Positions 46,028 through 55,257 of a DNA stretch of 64,000 bases are shown here, in pieces. This stretch comes from Mucilaginibacter gossypiicola (lineage in GTDB: Bacteria; Bacteroidota; Bacteroidia; Sphingobacteriales; Sphingobacteriaceae): contig NZ_FOCL01000002.1 in NCBI RefSeq assembly GCF_900110105.1, positions 248,001-312,000 on the forward strand. Direction: 5' to 3'. Made by a program: the position numbers and the translations under genes. The notes below the pieces were generated by a model. That model did no database searches. It was not told the DNA's origin and saw only the letters and a list, made by a program, of their open reading frames with translations. Position 1 is the stretch's first letter. Each line of letters begins with the position of its first letter.

Positions 46028-49000
46028 TTAGAAGTTGGCTTTAATGCCCAGGGAAATGGTTCGGGGTGGCTTTACAGAATAAGGATAGTCGGGATCAAGG
46101 CTTGTTTTTGTTGCTTTCCAAACCACGCCAAGGTTAGCCGCGTATACATATAAGCCCAGGTGTTTGAAAGGCATGCCTTTAAGTTTTCGCTGGTCAAGGT
46201 CGTAACCGAAGGTCATGTCCTGCAGGCGGATATGATCCCCCTTTTCTACATTTGCTGACGACGCGTTATAAAAGGCATCCCGCTGGCTGTTGGCTGGGTA
46301 CGTCAGGGATGGTACATTGGTTGTTTTTTCATCGCCCGGTTTCTGCCACCGTTTCGCATAGTCGCCGCTAAGGGTGTTCCAGTTATTAAACAGCGCGGTA
46401 TAGGAAACAGCGGAACGAATAAAGTAGTAGTCCAGTTTGTAGCTGAAGTTGACCGAAAGGGAGAATCCCTTGTAATTAAATGTATTCCGGAGATTGCCGT
46501 AATATTGAGGTACGGCTGGTCCGCTGTATTGCAGATCACCGACTTTGGTGTTGTTGAGTATACCGGCGTAGTCTTTACTGACTTTTCCATCCAGGTATCC
46601 TTGCGGGTCGCCAGTTTCCGGGTCAAGGCCGGCCCATTTATAAGTGAGTATGGCATAAAGCGGTTTGCCCACAATAGGCGTAACGCTAAGCCCGTTGGCC
46701 ACGAAATTGGCGCCATTGTCAGAATACTGGTAATATTGTGTTACGTTATTTGAAGTATGATTGAATAGCAGGTCGGTCTGCCATTTGAAATTACCATTCA
46801 GGTTATTGGAATGCAGGTTGATCTCCAAACCCTGGCCTTTCATTGCCGCCACATTGCCCTTATATTGGAAAAGATTCGTTGCCGGATTCAGAACGCCTGT
46901 GGTCTGGTCAAGGGGTTGAAAGCCGATCAGGTCTTTGCCGTTCTTCCGGTAGTAATCTACCGAACCGGTTATCCTGTTTTGCAGCAAGGCGAAATCAGTT
47001 CCTATATTGAGCGTTCCTGTTTTTTCCCAGCGCAGGCTCGGGTTCGGTGGGTTGACCACAATCGCATAGGTTTGTTTTCCCAATGAACTTAAACCGACAT
47101 ACCGGATGGTGGTTTGTGCGGCAAGGGTATTATCGACGTTACCTCCGTAACCGTAGGTCAACCGGAATTTGAGATAGGGTAACCAGCCGATATGATAAAA
47201 GCCTTCTTTACTGACAGTCCAGGCAGCACCTCCGGCATAAAGGGGGACACCTTTTTGGTTGCTTTCCACGCCAAACAGATTGGATTCATCCTTTCTGGCA
47301 CTCAGTGATAGCGAATACCGGCTGTCGTAGTTGTATACTGCGTTAGCATAATAAGAGAGATTGTAGTTCCGGCGCGTTTCAAATTGATTGATATAGGGTA
47401 TCGTATTATCTATATAGTAAGAATAATTGGATAAAAAATAGCTGGTCTTATAATCGACTTGCTGACTGGTTTGTATATCTGCATTGTAGCCGTAATCTCC
47501 GGATAAACGGTACCTGTTTTGGTCCGTCCGGTACTCATAGCCGGCCAGCGCAGTCAGCTGATTTTTGCCCCAGTCCTTTTTATAGTTCAGTTGCAGCCGG
47601 AGACTATTCGAGATTAACCGGTTGTCAGACGATTGCAGAATACCGCCAAGGGGAATAGGGAGTGTCAGGCTGCCGTTGGCATTCGTCTGGGTATATTGAT
47701 TGATCAGGTTACGGGCGAAGTAGCTGTCTTTCCCATACAGCTGACTCCCCTGGGTCTGTGCTGTTTCCAACTGGTATTTAGCTTCTGCTTTAAGTCCCGG
47801 TAACACCCGGTATGTAATGCCTGTATTGAATAGGAGGTCGGTCAGGTCCGTACGGTTACTGTTGTTTTGATAGTCAGTTAAAGGATAATAATCCCAGTTC
47901 TGAAAGCCTTTGGCTTCAGCATCCTGTTTAAAAGACTCCCGGTAATCCTTGAGCACAGGCAAGGCATTTTCCCGGGCATCAGCCAGGCTGGCATAGGGAT
48001 AAATACTTTTACTGTTTCCGGTGATTAGCGAGGTGTAATCGTCCCGCCCTGCAATGGTTTTGCTATTGGTCAGGTAAGCGCCAACATCGATCTGCAATTG
48101 CTCGGTTGGATAAAAGCTGTTATCAGATCGCAGGTTTAAACGTTCATAGGTACCACTCAGCGCACTTAGGTTATGATCATAACCCGCAGAAAAAACAAAG
48201 GCCGATTTTTCGCCCCCGCCACTGATATTTAAGGCGTATTGCTGATTAATACTTTGCCGGAACCAGTATTTCTGGAGATCTTTTCTGACGTCTTGTTGCT
48301 TATAGGCCTTGATCTTTTCATTTGCCTGCGCCGTGCTGATCGTGCCGTCACGCTGTGCGATCAATGTCTCTACCACAGGAGAGATTGGCGCGTGCAAATA
48401 GGAATTTTCATCATCCGAATAAAAGCCCTTACTAAAAAGCATATTTTCCATATCAACGAAATCAGCAGATGACATTCGCGGGAGGTAGAACATGTCCGGT
48501 TTGGCAGCCATAGTAGCATTGGCATTAAAACTGACGGCAAGTGCCTGGTTCTTCCTTCCCTTTTTAGTCGTGATCACGATCACGCCGTTACTTGCGCGGA
48601 CTCCCCAGATCGATGCCGCCGCGGCATCTTTTAAAATGGTAATGCTTTCTACATCATTAGGATTCAGGTTGGACAGATCGCCATTATAAGGAAAGTTATC
48701 AACGACAATGAGCGGCGCGGAATTGGCGAACAGCGTACTTCTCCCCCGGATATTGAGGATGTTTTCCTGCCCGATACGTTTATCAAAGGCGATACTGCTT
48801 ACGCCGTCCAGCCTGCTCAGCACACCCGTTCCGGTTGCCCGGTTGATCAGGGAACTGTTGATCTGTTCAAATGAGCCGGTTGCTTTTTCCTGGGCCAGGG
48901 TCTGGTAACCTGTTGAAACAACTTTAATCTCGCCTACCTGCTGAACGTCGGGCCACAGACGGATATTGATAAAAGAACCGCTGTAGATGACCACTTCCTG

Positions 49001-49261
49001 GTGCATATAGCCGGGTTTTGCAAAGATCAGGGTATCGGAAACGTGGATGTTCTTTAATGAGAATGAGCCGTCTGTGCCGGAGTATGTCTGGGCTTTTTTT
49101 CCCTTTACATGAATTTGTACTTCGTTCAGTGGCTTGTTATTAATATCATGCACAACTCCATCGAGCCGGTCGAAGTTCTTACTGTTACTTTGGGCATTCG
49201 CTGGTAAATGAAGTGCAAGGCAACAACATGTCAATAGGATGTTTATATACAGGGATTTCAT
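46028..49261 (-). CDS. SusC/RagA-type TonB-dependent transporter
   Basis: 1077 residues: signal peptide, N-terminal carboxypeptidase-regulatory-like beta domain (LDGVVHDINNKPLNEVQIHV), a plug with LNIRGRSTLFANSAPLIVVD and ILKDAAAASIWGVRASNGVI, and a beta barrel ending in SLGIKANF. Substrate enters through the SusD lid and the plug is moved by TonB. It lies between the TlpA-like and SusD-like genes, with short gaps of 29 and 15 bp, so all three are probably one transcript. Confidence 0.95.
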   Translation of the reverse strand: MKSLYINILLTCCCLALHLPANAQSNSKNFDRLDGVVHDINNKPLNEVQIHVKGKKAQTYSGTDGSFSLKNIHVSDTLIFAKPGYMHQEVVIYSGSFINIRLWPDVQQVGEIKVVSTGYQTLAQEKATGSFEQINSSLINRATGTGVLSRLDGVSSIAFDKRIGQENILNIRGRSTLFANSAPLIVVDNFPYNGDLSNLNPNDVESITILKDAAAASIWGVRASNGVIVITTKKGRKNQALAVSFNANATMAAKPDMFYLPRMSSADFVDMENMLFSKGFYSDDENSYLHAPISPVVETLIAQRDGTISTAQANEKIKAYKQQDVRKDLQKYWFRQSINQQYALNISGGGEKSAFVFSAGYDHNLSALSGTYERLNLRSDNSFYPTEQLQIDVGAYLTNSKTIAGRDDYTSLITGNSKSIYPYASLADARENALPVLKDYRESFKQDAEAKGFQNWDYYPLTDYQNNSNRTDLTDLLFNTGITYRVLPGLKAEAKYQLETAQTQGSQLYGKDSYFARNLINQYTQTNANGSLTLPIPLGGILQSSDNRLISNSLRLQLNYKKDWGKNQLTALAGYEYRTDQNRYRLSGDYGYNADIQTSQQVDYKTSYFLSNYSYYIDNTIPYINQFETRRNYNLSYYANAVYNYDSRYSLSLSARKDESNLFGVESNQKGVPLYAGGAAWTVSKEGFYHIGWLPYLKFRLTYGYGGNVDNTLAAQTTIRYVGLSSLGKQTYAIVVNPPNPSLRWEKTGTLNIGTDFALLQNRITGSVDYYRKNGKDLIGFQPLDQTTGVLNPATNLFQYKGNVAAMKGQGLEINLHSNNLNGNFKWQTDLLFNHTSNNVTQYYQYSDNGANFVANGLSVTPIVGKPLYAILTYKWAGLDPETGDPQGYLDGKVSKDYAGILNNTKVGDLQYSGPAVPQYYGNLRNTFNYKGFSLSVNFSYKLDYYFIRSAVSYTALFNNWNTLSGDYAKRWQKPGDEKTTNVPSLTYPANSQRDAFYNASSANVEKGDHIRLQDMTFGYDLDQRKLKGMPFKHLGLYVYAANLGVVWKATKTSLDPDYPYSVKPPRTISLGIKANF

Positions 49262-49290
49262 TTTTTAAGTTTGGGGTTTATCAGGTCGTA

Positions 49291-50721
49291 TTAATAGGTT
49301 AATGGCTCCGGCCGGTTATATTCGGCCGGGAGCGGCACGATCAGAAATTGTTTACGCTTGATTTTCTTATAGGCCAGATAGACACCACTGCGCTTTAGGG
49401 TTTGGTTCATTTCAGAAAGAGGTATCTTTGCTTTTTGAAAAGCGGCGCTTATATGGAAGTGCTTTCCTGAATCATCGATTAGCAATAATTGACTATTACT
49501 GCCCTTTAGCCATTCGATAAATGCAGCCGGGGACAGGTTTGCGATCTTCGTTGTCTTTATATCCAATGATATTTGGATATCAGTTGCGGGTTCCTCAACA
49601 GGATTAATCGCGGAAAGCGGACTGAGAATAAGTGCCATCGTATCCTTTTCTACCATCGTGGTCCTGACTTGAAAAAAACGGTCGAGATCCTGGTGGATGC
49701 TTTCCCGTGCCAGCAATACGGATGTTCCGGGCAGGTCAAGCTCGTAACAATAAAAATGACTCGTCATGTTGCTGTCAACAGCGGTCGGATCAAATGCTAA
49801 ATGATCAGCAGCCCGATTGATAATCTGGTCTTTCTCCAGGAATTGGAGCTCTTTAAAAGCCAGCGTATACAACCGTCTTGGATTGCCGTTTGTGGATTTG
49901 ATCCGGATGAACTGGTGTAGGGTATCTTTTTTTAAACTGGATTCTGAAGGCAAACCCTTGAGGTAGCCTGTGATGATCGACCGGTATCGGAAGACGCTGT
50001 CGTTCCCTCCGTTATGATTGACCAGTAAGGGGGTTCGGGAATTGTAATCCATAGCGTCCACTTTCATAACGCCGGTCATTTTTGTCCCGTTTAATTGTTT
50101 ACTGATCGTTTCGGCTGTGATCTGCCATGCTTCCGTGAAAGCAATGACCTTTCCTTGTTCATCAACCCATACATCATGCGGTAACATGCGATGTGGAAAG
50201 ATCTTTTGCAGTACCGTGTCCTCAACCACTGATGGGAATTTTAAACCCCGCAGAAATTTATTGGATTGCTGGAATGCAAGGATCTTTTCAGCCTTTTCAT
50301 AGGTTACCGGCAGGATCACTATCCGGTCCTTAAATTGTTGCTGGAGAGAATCGAGCCGGGGCATGGACGAAATACAAGCCCCGCAAGAGGTAGCCCAGAA
50401 ATCCAGAATAAGTAATTTGCCTTTGAAGTCAGATAGCTTGGCGGACTTTGTAGGATAATTGATCAGTTTACTGATCAACACATCAGGAACCTGATCCCCT
50501 ATCTTTAATCCTTGTTGTTGCCTGGCCTGGGCATTGCAGGCCGGTTGCCAGAATAACAGCAAGGCCAGCATTACCAAAATGATCACGCCCAGCATATAAG
50601 CCCCTGCATAAGGATGGGGTATTGTATTTGACTCAAACACTTCATTGCCAGTGTTTTTATTTGATTTTTGTTGTTTTCCAAAAGGCCATAGGATGGCAGG
50701 GAAGCGAATTTTAAGCTTCAT
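49291..50721 (-). CDS. TlpA-like membrane-anchored thioredoxin
   Basis: 476 residues with one N-terminal membrane helix (41-58) and a periplasmic redoxin domain starting GDQVPD; its active site is FWATSCGAC (C113, C116). A long C-terminal domain of 250 residues is unrecognised. It reduces disulphides in the periplasm. Being first in the SusC/D operon and near a MauE-like gene, it probably keeps envelope proteins or a Cys-containing peptide in the right redox state. Confidence 0.85.
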   Translation of the reverse strand: MKLKIRFPAILWPFGKQQKSNKNTGNEVFESNTIPHPYAGAYMLGVIILVMLALLLFWQPACNAQARQQQGLKIGDQVPDVLISKLINYPTKSAKLSDFKGKLLILDFWATSCGACISSMPRLDSLQQQFKDRIVILPVTYEKAEKILAFQQSNKFLRGLKFPSVVEDTVLQKIFPHRMLPHDVWVDEQGKVIAFTEAWQITAETISKQLNGTKMTGVMKVDAMDYNSRTPLLVNHNGGNDSVFRYRSIITGYLKGLPSESSLKKDTLHQFIRIKSTNGNPRRLYTLAFKELQFLEKDQIINRAADHLAFDPTAVDSNMTSHFYCYELDLPGTSVLLARESIHQDLDRFFQVRTTMVEKDTMALILSPLSAINPVEEPATDIQISLDIKTTKIANLSPAAFIEWLKGSNSQLLLIDDSGKHFHISAAFQKAKIPLSEMNQTLKRSGVYLAYKKIKRKQFLIVPLPAEYNRPEPLTY

Positions 50722-50933
50722 TTTGTTTTCAGTTAAAGTGAATTTTGCAAACTAGAAAGACCCAACAGCGCGCAGGCGATTGGCTATGAGTTTTTATTAC
50801 TCATTCCGGGGGGCAAATCACTAAAGAAAGGATGTTCCTGACAGTTTGCATACCAATAACAATTAAGGTATAGAACACTGTAAGATGAGTCGGCAGCCGG
50901 TGCTATGAAAGTAAGGCGTGGAACTCAACTTAC

Positions 50934-51044
50934 CGTCTTAGAGGCCCTGAGATGCCTGGAAACGAATAAGTGAGCCCACGCCTATAGCGTGAGCATTCCA
51001 CTTATCCTCCCGTTTCCATTGAAATTTCTCAGGTTTCTAAGACG
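50934..51044. repeat. 111-bp long imperfect hairpin
   Basis: Nested stems pair across the region: CGTCTTAGA (50934-50942) with TCTAAGACG (51036-51044), then CCTGAGA with TCTCAGG, GGAAACG with CGTTTCC, and TAAGTG with CACTTA. A small CACGC/GCGTG loop closes the centre. Bulges separate the stems. It could be a structured RNA, a MITE-like element or a cruciform site. No protein is encoded. Confidence 0.7.
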
Positions 51045-51156
51045 AGATTTAAGTGCGAATGCTTCTATAAATTCGAAGAATCGCGAATATACTATATCTA
51101 TCTAACTCTACCGTAAAGCAGGCATTAGCTTAATTTCAAATATAATAAATATTTGC

Positions 51157-51182
51157 TTTTGTTACAAGATCTTGTAACAAAA
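51157..51182. promoter_or_regulatory. 26-bp perfect palindrome, operator candidate
   Basis: A perfect dyad centred on GATC (half site AAGATCTTGTAACAAAA) sits 34 bp before the start codon of the small HTH gene, as expected for autoregulation. Confidence 0.7.
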
Positions 51183-51216
51183 ATTCATTAAAAAAATTTG
51201 TCCTTGGCTATTCATT

Positions 51217-51435
51217 ATGAATGAAGCAAGAGACAAAAAGCGCCTAATTGAATTCGGGGATAAAATCCGTCGAATCCGTGAGCAAAAAGGTCTCAGTCAA
51301 GATGATGTTGTCAAACGATGCGATGTTACAAAAGGAAACCTTAGTATGATTGAAAACGGAAATAAAGACTTCTTCTTCACAACTTTATTGGAAATAGCAA
51401 AAGGAATGGAAATTGATGTTAAAGAATTATTCTAA
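51217..51435 (+). CDS. small XRE-family transcription regulator
   Basis: 72 residues: one XRE HTH spanning residues 13-60 (IRRIREQKGLSQDDVVKRCD), with little else. Its size recalls controller proteins and small repressors. The palindrome 34 bp upstream is its probable operator. No restriction genes are adjacent, so it is probably a stand-alone regulator. Confidence 0.85.
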   Translation: MNEARDKKRLIEFGDKIRRIREQKGLSQDDVVKRCDVTKGNLSMIENGNKDFFFTTLLEIAKGMEIDVKELF

Positions 51436-51473
51436 TCTTTAACATTCATAAGCTATTTTGACTAAAAAAGGAG

Positions 51474-51734
51474 CTATTTATTATAATCCACAAAATATTT
51501 TTTGAAGATATTTCTAGCATCATCTTTGATTTCTTTAGGAATATCAATGGCGTGGCTAAAAGATAGCCTGAAGTAGGGAAGGCCGAAGTTTCCAAAAGAT
51601 AAAACAATATGAAAGCACATCCGGATATCTTTTATAGCATTATCGGCGAGGAAATCTTTATACTGTTCGTTTAAAACAGCGACATGAATCTCAAAATTCC
51701 TTTCCCGGCGATGATAGTCTGATTGGTGCTGCAT
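51474..51734 (-). CDS. small uncharacterised protein
   Basis: I chose ATG at 51734, one base after the upstream gene's stop, over a TTG at 51746. The 86-residue product (MQHQSDYHRRERNFEIHVAV start) is not recognised. It ends in AIDIPKEIKDDARNIFKKYF and has no signal peptide. Its tight packing with the zinc-ribbon gene supports translation. Confidence 0.5.
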   Translation of the reverse strand: MQHQSDYHRRERNFEIHVAVLNEQYKDFLADNAIKDIRMCFHIVLSFGNFGLPYFRLSFSHAIDIPKEIKDDARNIFKKYFVDYNK

Positions 51735-51735
51735 T

Positions 51736-51921
51736 TTATGATCCAAATATCCATTTGTTTCGCCCGCACTGATAACATTTATACCGCTTAAATGATAACC
51801 AGAATAAGCAAACTTTCATCAACGGGCTTTTGGGAATCCTTTTCATATTAGTCCGGCGGCTCCTTCCGCATGGGCATGGATCTTTAATCGGAATAGGTAT
51901 GATAACAGCCTCACTGATCAT
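51736..51921 (-). CDS. small zinc-ribbon protein
   Basis: 61 residues with two Cys pairs: CPCGRS near residue 16 and YKCYQCGR near 48-55, a probable Cys4 zinc ribbon. Small proteins of this shape occur widely in Sphingobacteriaceae. It directly precedes the 86-aa gene on the same strand. Confidence 0.55.
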   Translation of the reverse strand: MISEAVIIPIPIKDPCPCGRSRRTNMKRIPKSPLMKVCLFWLSFKRYKCYQCGRNKWIFGS

Positions 51922-52125
51922 ATAGTCATTGATTAAATGAAATATCTTCTCCGTGATCTATAAAGGGTTATGTAAATATAGGCAATAGTTGTTAATCTTG
52001 CCGTTGGTACCTAGGCCTTTTTGCAATCAAAAAGTGTCTTTGCTCTTCCGTTGCCACGATATTATTTTTGAACCAATTTCGTAGCTTCGCAAACCAATTA
52101 TCATTGCCATCTCTTGTTTTTTTAC

Positions 52126-52302
52126 ATGGCTCATAAACTTTTTTTATTTGTTTTACTTCCTGTTCTGCAATTAATTGTTTACGGAATGCCCGGCTTTGCC
52201 GGCAGTCATGGTTTTGGCTTGTACGCTTTAATGACAATGCTGCCGATCTGTGTGGTTATTTGGATCATTACCAGGGATAAAAATACATCCGATAAAGATT
52301 AG
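52126..52302 (+). CDS. small two-helix membrane protein
   Basis: ATG 52126 is used in place of a TTG at 52114. The 58-residue product has two hydrophobic helices (about 4-20 and 31-49) with a Gly-rich turn (GMPGFAGSHGFG). It is similar in size to many small inner-membrane proteins of unknown role. Moderate confidence that it is translated. Confidence 0.45.
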   Translation: MAHKLFLFVLLPVLQLIVYGMPGFAGSHGFGLYALMTMLPICVVIWIITRDKNTSDKD

Positions 52303-52732
52303 TTAAGAATAAAGACCTGTTAATTTCAATGACCTTGCCTGACTTAGTCGTAAATCAGGAAAGATGCTCAATTTGAGCAATGGTCGCTTGCCTGTTTATA
52401 AAGTTTGACTTGCTGAATGCTACTGAAGTGGTTATTATCGTTTTTAAAGACAACAGGGCATCTGATATGTCACGTATCAAAGCTTCAAAGTAAGCTCACG
52501 GAACGGTACCGGAAGGCAGGCAAGAAACTACGTCTAAGACATCCTAGCAAGGATTGCCGCCCGCTTCTTAAAGGTGTATATGGGATTGTTGTAGTGACCA
52601 TCATGGAATCCCCTCCATATTATATTGCCACGGACAGCATCAAACGATCTGATTGATTTTAAGTCCACAGAGAATCGCTGTCCGTAGCTGCCCGGCACTA
52701 TCAGATTTCAATACCCCATATTGTCCTCCCGG
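52303..52732. other. gene-free region
   Basis: The only open frame (52417-52656) has no recognisable features and looks like chance. I see no clear hairpin or operator. Confidence 0.3.
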
Positions 52733-53803
52733 CTATTGAAGTACCTCGTCAACCAGTTTTTTCAATTCCAGGTAACGTGCCTGCCGACCGTCGCTTTTCA
52801 GGTAGAAGGTCATCAGGAAGGCGGCGTATTTTTTCTGCGTGTCGACCCAGGGATAACTACCGAACAGGCCCGGGCTGCTTACGGTATGAGGCCCCATGAT
52901 CCACTCTCCATAGCCATATCCGAAATTACCCGCTTCGGCAGGCGAATAGGCTACTTTTACATCTGGAGTAATGCGGTTTATCTGCATCTGGGCAATGCTG
53001 GCCTCGCTCAGTATCCTTTTGCCGTTAAAGGTGCCCTTGTTTAATATCATCACCAAAAAGTTCAGGTAATCCTGCGGTGTGCTGACCGCACCGCCGGCCG
53101 GAAGGGCTACCTTCTTCTTGCCAAAATCGGTGTTCTGCATATTTAATGGCCGGGCTATCCGTTCCGCAAATAGGGTTTCAAAGTTTTTACTACTTATTTT
53201 TTCCAAAACAGCGCCGGCTATCTGCAAACCCGCATTACTGTAGTGAAAAACTTTTCCCGGCTCGCCCTCCATGGGTAATATCGCAATATCCTGAATAGCC
53301 TCGTCCATGGAACTGATATTTTTCATCTCCTGCAGGTTTTGCTTTAACGGCGCAGCCTTGATGGCCGTAAGGTGCGACAGGCATTGGGCAATAGTGATAT
53401 GCCCTTTACCATGCTGTGAAAGCACGGGCAAATATTTGCCGACTGTATCACTTAGCTTTAATTTACCCTCATCCACAAATGTCATGACCAGGGCGGCGCT
53501 CAGCCATTTGCTGCAACTGGCAATGGCCGCTCGCGTTTTTACATTGTAATCATCCAGATCGGCGGTTTTACCCTGCTTTTCGGCAACCATCCTTTGCACG
53601 AACTTTTGTTTCATGCTCATGTCATTTACGCTATGGTTATAAATAACCTTGCCATCCTGATATACCAGCAGGATAGCCCTGCCGCCCATTTCATGGGTAT
53701 GTTTATTTAGCCAGGCATCAATATTCTTAAACTCTTGTTGTGCCCGGGCCTTACCGTAGGTAACGGAAAGGATGGTTGCCACGATGATTATTTTAATTTT
53801 CAT
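52733..53803 (-). CDS. serine hydrolase, beta-lactamase family
   Basis: ATG at 53803 gives 356 residues; a TTG 9 bp upstream is less likely. A signal peptide (to ARA, about 21) exports it. The SxxK motif is SCSK (S96, K99) and the second motif is YSN (188-190), as in class C beta-lactamase-like esterases and peptidases. The third motif (KTG/HTG) is not clear, seen perhaps in GPHTVSSPG. It likely hydrolyses an ester or peptide in the envelope. It lies 5 bp after the next upstream gene. Confidence 0.88.
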   Translation of the reverse strand: MKIKIIIVATILSVTYGKARAQQEFKNIDAWLNKHTHEMGGRAILLVYQDGKVIYNHSVNDMSMKQKFVQRMVAEKQGKTADLDDYNVKTRAAIASCSKWLSAALVMTFVDEGKLKLSDTVGKYLPVLSQHGKGHITIAQCLSHLTAIKAAPLKQNLQEMKNISSMDEAIQDIAILPMEGEPGKVFHYSNAGLQIAGAVLEKISSKNFETLFAERIARPLNMQNTDFGKKKVALPAGGAVSTPQDYLNFLVMILNKGTFNGKRILSEASIAQMQINRITPDVKVAYSPAEAGNFGYGYGEWIMGPHTVSSPGLFGSYPWVDTQKKYAAFLMTFYLKSDGRQARYLELKKLVDEVLQ

Positions 53804-53808
53804 GATGA

Positions 53809-54198
53809 TCAATTATTGCTGGCCATTCTGTCTTTCAGCTTCTCTTTCATTTCAGCTTCGAAGTCCTGGTATTGCTTATACTGACTGCCAGTGAATACCG
53901 TTTTTAGCTCCGCGTCTTTAGCCTTTTGCAAGGCTTTGACCTGCCTGAAACGCGAGAACCGGCTGTCATCGCTTTTAATAATGGGTTCAAATTTTTGTGC
54001 ATACTTCAGGTTGATGACCTGCACTTTTAAAACCTGGTCGGAATCAAGATTTAGTTTGCTTTTCATCATCGAAGTTTGAAACGCAGCCCTTTGTTCGGGC
54101 GTTTTGTTTTTGAGGTCGGCAGCTTGTTGCGCGATAGCTATCTGCGTGAAAAACAGGATAGCTATCATCAGTATCATGCTGTATTTTATCTTTTTCAT
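53809..54198 (-). CDS. DUF4890-like small secreted protein
   Basis: 129 residues with a signal peptide (to AIA, about 22). The mature part is helical, rich in Lys and Gln, starting LKNKTPEQRAAFQTSMMKSK, similar to Spy/DUF4890 periplasmic proteins that act as chaperone or stress proteins. It is immediately upstream of the serine hydrolase gene, so they may be co-transcribed. Confidence 0.7.
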   Translation of the reverse strand: MKKIKYSMILMIAILFFTQIAIAQQAADLKNKTPEQRAAFQTSMMKSKLNLDSDQVLKVQVINLKYAQKFEPIIKSDDSRFSRFRQVKALQKAKDAELKTVFTGSQYKQYQDFEAEMKEKLKDRMASNN

Positions 54199-54208
54199 AG
54201 TTTAAGTA

Positions 54209-54940
54209 TTACCATTGAATAATGTAGGATACCCCGCTGTTTAAAACCAGTGTAGCTTTATTATCGCCATTAAAGGTAAGCGTGCCATTAAAGTTAAAAC
54301 TTTTGCCAGATGAGGAAGTACCGCTTATGGTTACGGTCCCTGTTCCTGACAGGATTTTAAGGCTGTTTTTGTCGACAGTGAGGTCTGTTGATTTAATCGT
54401 AAGGTTGCTGTTGAATATATACCGGCGACCGATTTTTGATGTTTGACTGCCTGTACGGTTATATGTGATATTTAATACATAGGCCGATGAGATGGGGGCA
54501 AGCCCTGCTAACACGAAGCCGCCGGTACTTTTATCATCTGATGACATGCGTGGACCATCATATTTACTGCTGCCCGTAAAGTTAAAAGAAAGCTGGCCGG
54601 GTACAGCTCCTGAACAATTTAACAGGTAGTTCCAGTTTAAAGCATAGCTATATGACGGATTGGCCCCACTGACACTCGACCGCGTTATCGACGAGTCCTT
54701 TTCGATGCCGCATTGCAAGGTAACGGTTTTGTATAGGGTAACAGAACTGTTTACCTGCAGCGTAAGGCCGCCGGCAGTGGGTACAACGGCGTTTGTTGCC
54801 AGTTCGGCAGCATCGGCCTCGGTTACGGTCGCATCGGCCTGGGTTGATGCGTCCTTTTTGCATGATGAGATAGCCAGGCCCAGGCCTGCTGCTATCATTA
54901 AACCCAATAAGGTTGATCTGCGTTTCATTGCGTTTTTCAT
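54209..54940 (-). CDS. secreted lipoprotein, unknown
   Basis: 243 residues with a lipobox ISSC (C27) and a beta-rich mature part (Thr, Ser, Gly, Asn rich). It precedes the DUF4890-like gene by 10 bp, suggesting an operon of secreted proteins. No family is recognised. Confidence 0.7.
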   Translation of the reverse strand: MKNAMKRRSTLLGLMIAAGLGLAISSCKKDASTQADATVTEADAAELATNAVVPTAGGLTLQVNSSVTLYKTVTLQCGIEKDSSITRSSVSGANPSYSYALNWNYLLNCSGAVPGQLSFNFTGSSKYDGPRMSSDDKSTGGFVLAGLAPISSAYVLNITYNRTGSQTSKIGRRYIFNSNLTIKSTDLTVDKNSLKILSGTGTVTISGTSSSGKSFNFNGTLTFNGDNKATLVLNSGVSYIIQW

Positions 54941-54984
54941 GATCGTAATTGTTATAGTTTGATTTATTAAAAAAAAGAAACGGA

Positions 54985-55200
54985 TTAGTGGTGAACTACG
55001 ACAACACGCCTTCTTACCACTGCCGGGCCTGCTACAACTACAGCTGGCCTAACTACTACGGTTCTTCTTACCGGTGCTATTACCGGCCTGCGGGTAACTA
55101 CCACCCGGCGGGCTGATGTACGGACAACTACCCTTGTTTGCGCATCGGCGCTTAGCATACCTGCACATGCCAGGCTTAGGATTAAGATGATCTTTTTCAT
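54985..55200 (-). CDS. small secreted Val/Arg-rich protein
   Basis: 71 residues: a signal peptide (to ADA, about 20) and a mature part of alternating Val-Val-Val and Arg, with an HH end. It looks low-complexity, cationic and membrane-active, or cell-wall-associated. Composition is unusual but stable across its length, and there is a clean start and stop. Function unknown. Confidence 0.6.
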   Translation of the reverse strand: MKKIILILSLACAGMLSADAQTRVVVRTSARRVVVTRRPVIAPVRRTVVVRPAVVVAGPAVVRRRVVVVHH

Positions 55201-55257
55201 GTTTTTTTATTTTTAATGAACTGATATAGGTTTGACAATAAGCAATAGGCTGAGTTT

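Larger units (their letters stand above)
50722..51216. other. intergenic region with long hairpin and operator
   Basis: There is no gene. It holds the 111-bp imperfect inverted repeat and the 26-bp palindrome listed separately. Both promoters, for the leftward TlpA-like gene and the rightward HTH gene, must lie here. Confidence 0.5.

Noticed and set aside
52417..52656. 79-codon open frame upstream of the serine hydrolase stop
   Set aside because: Composition is not protein-like and it overlaps nothing that supports translation.
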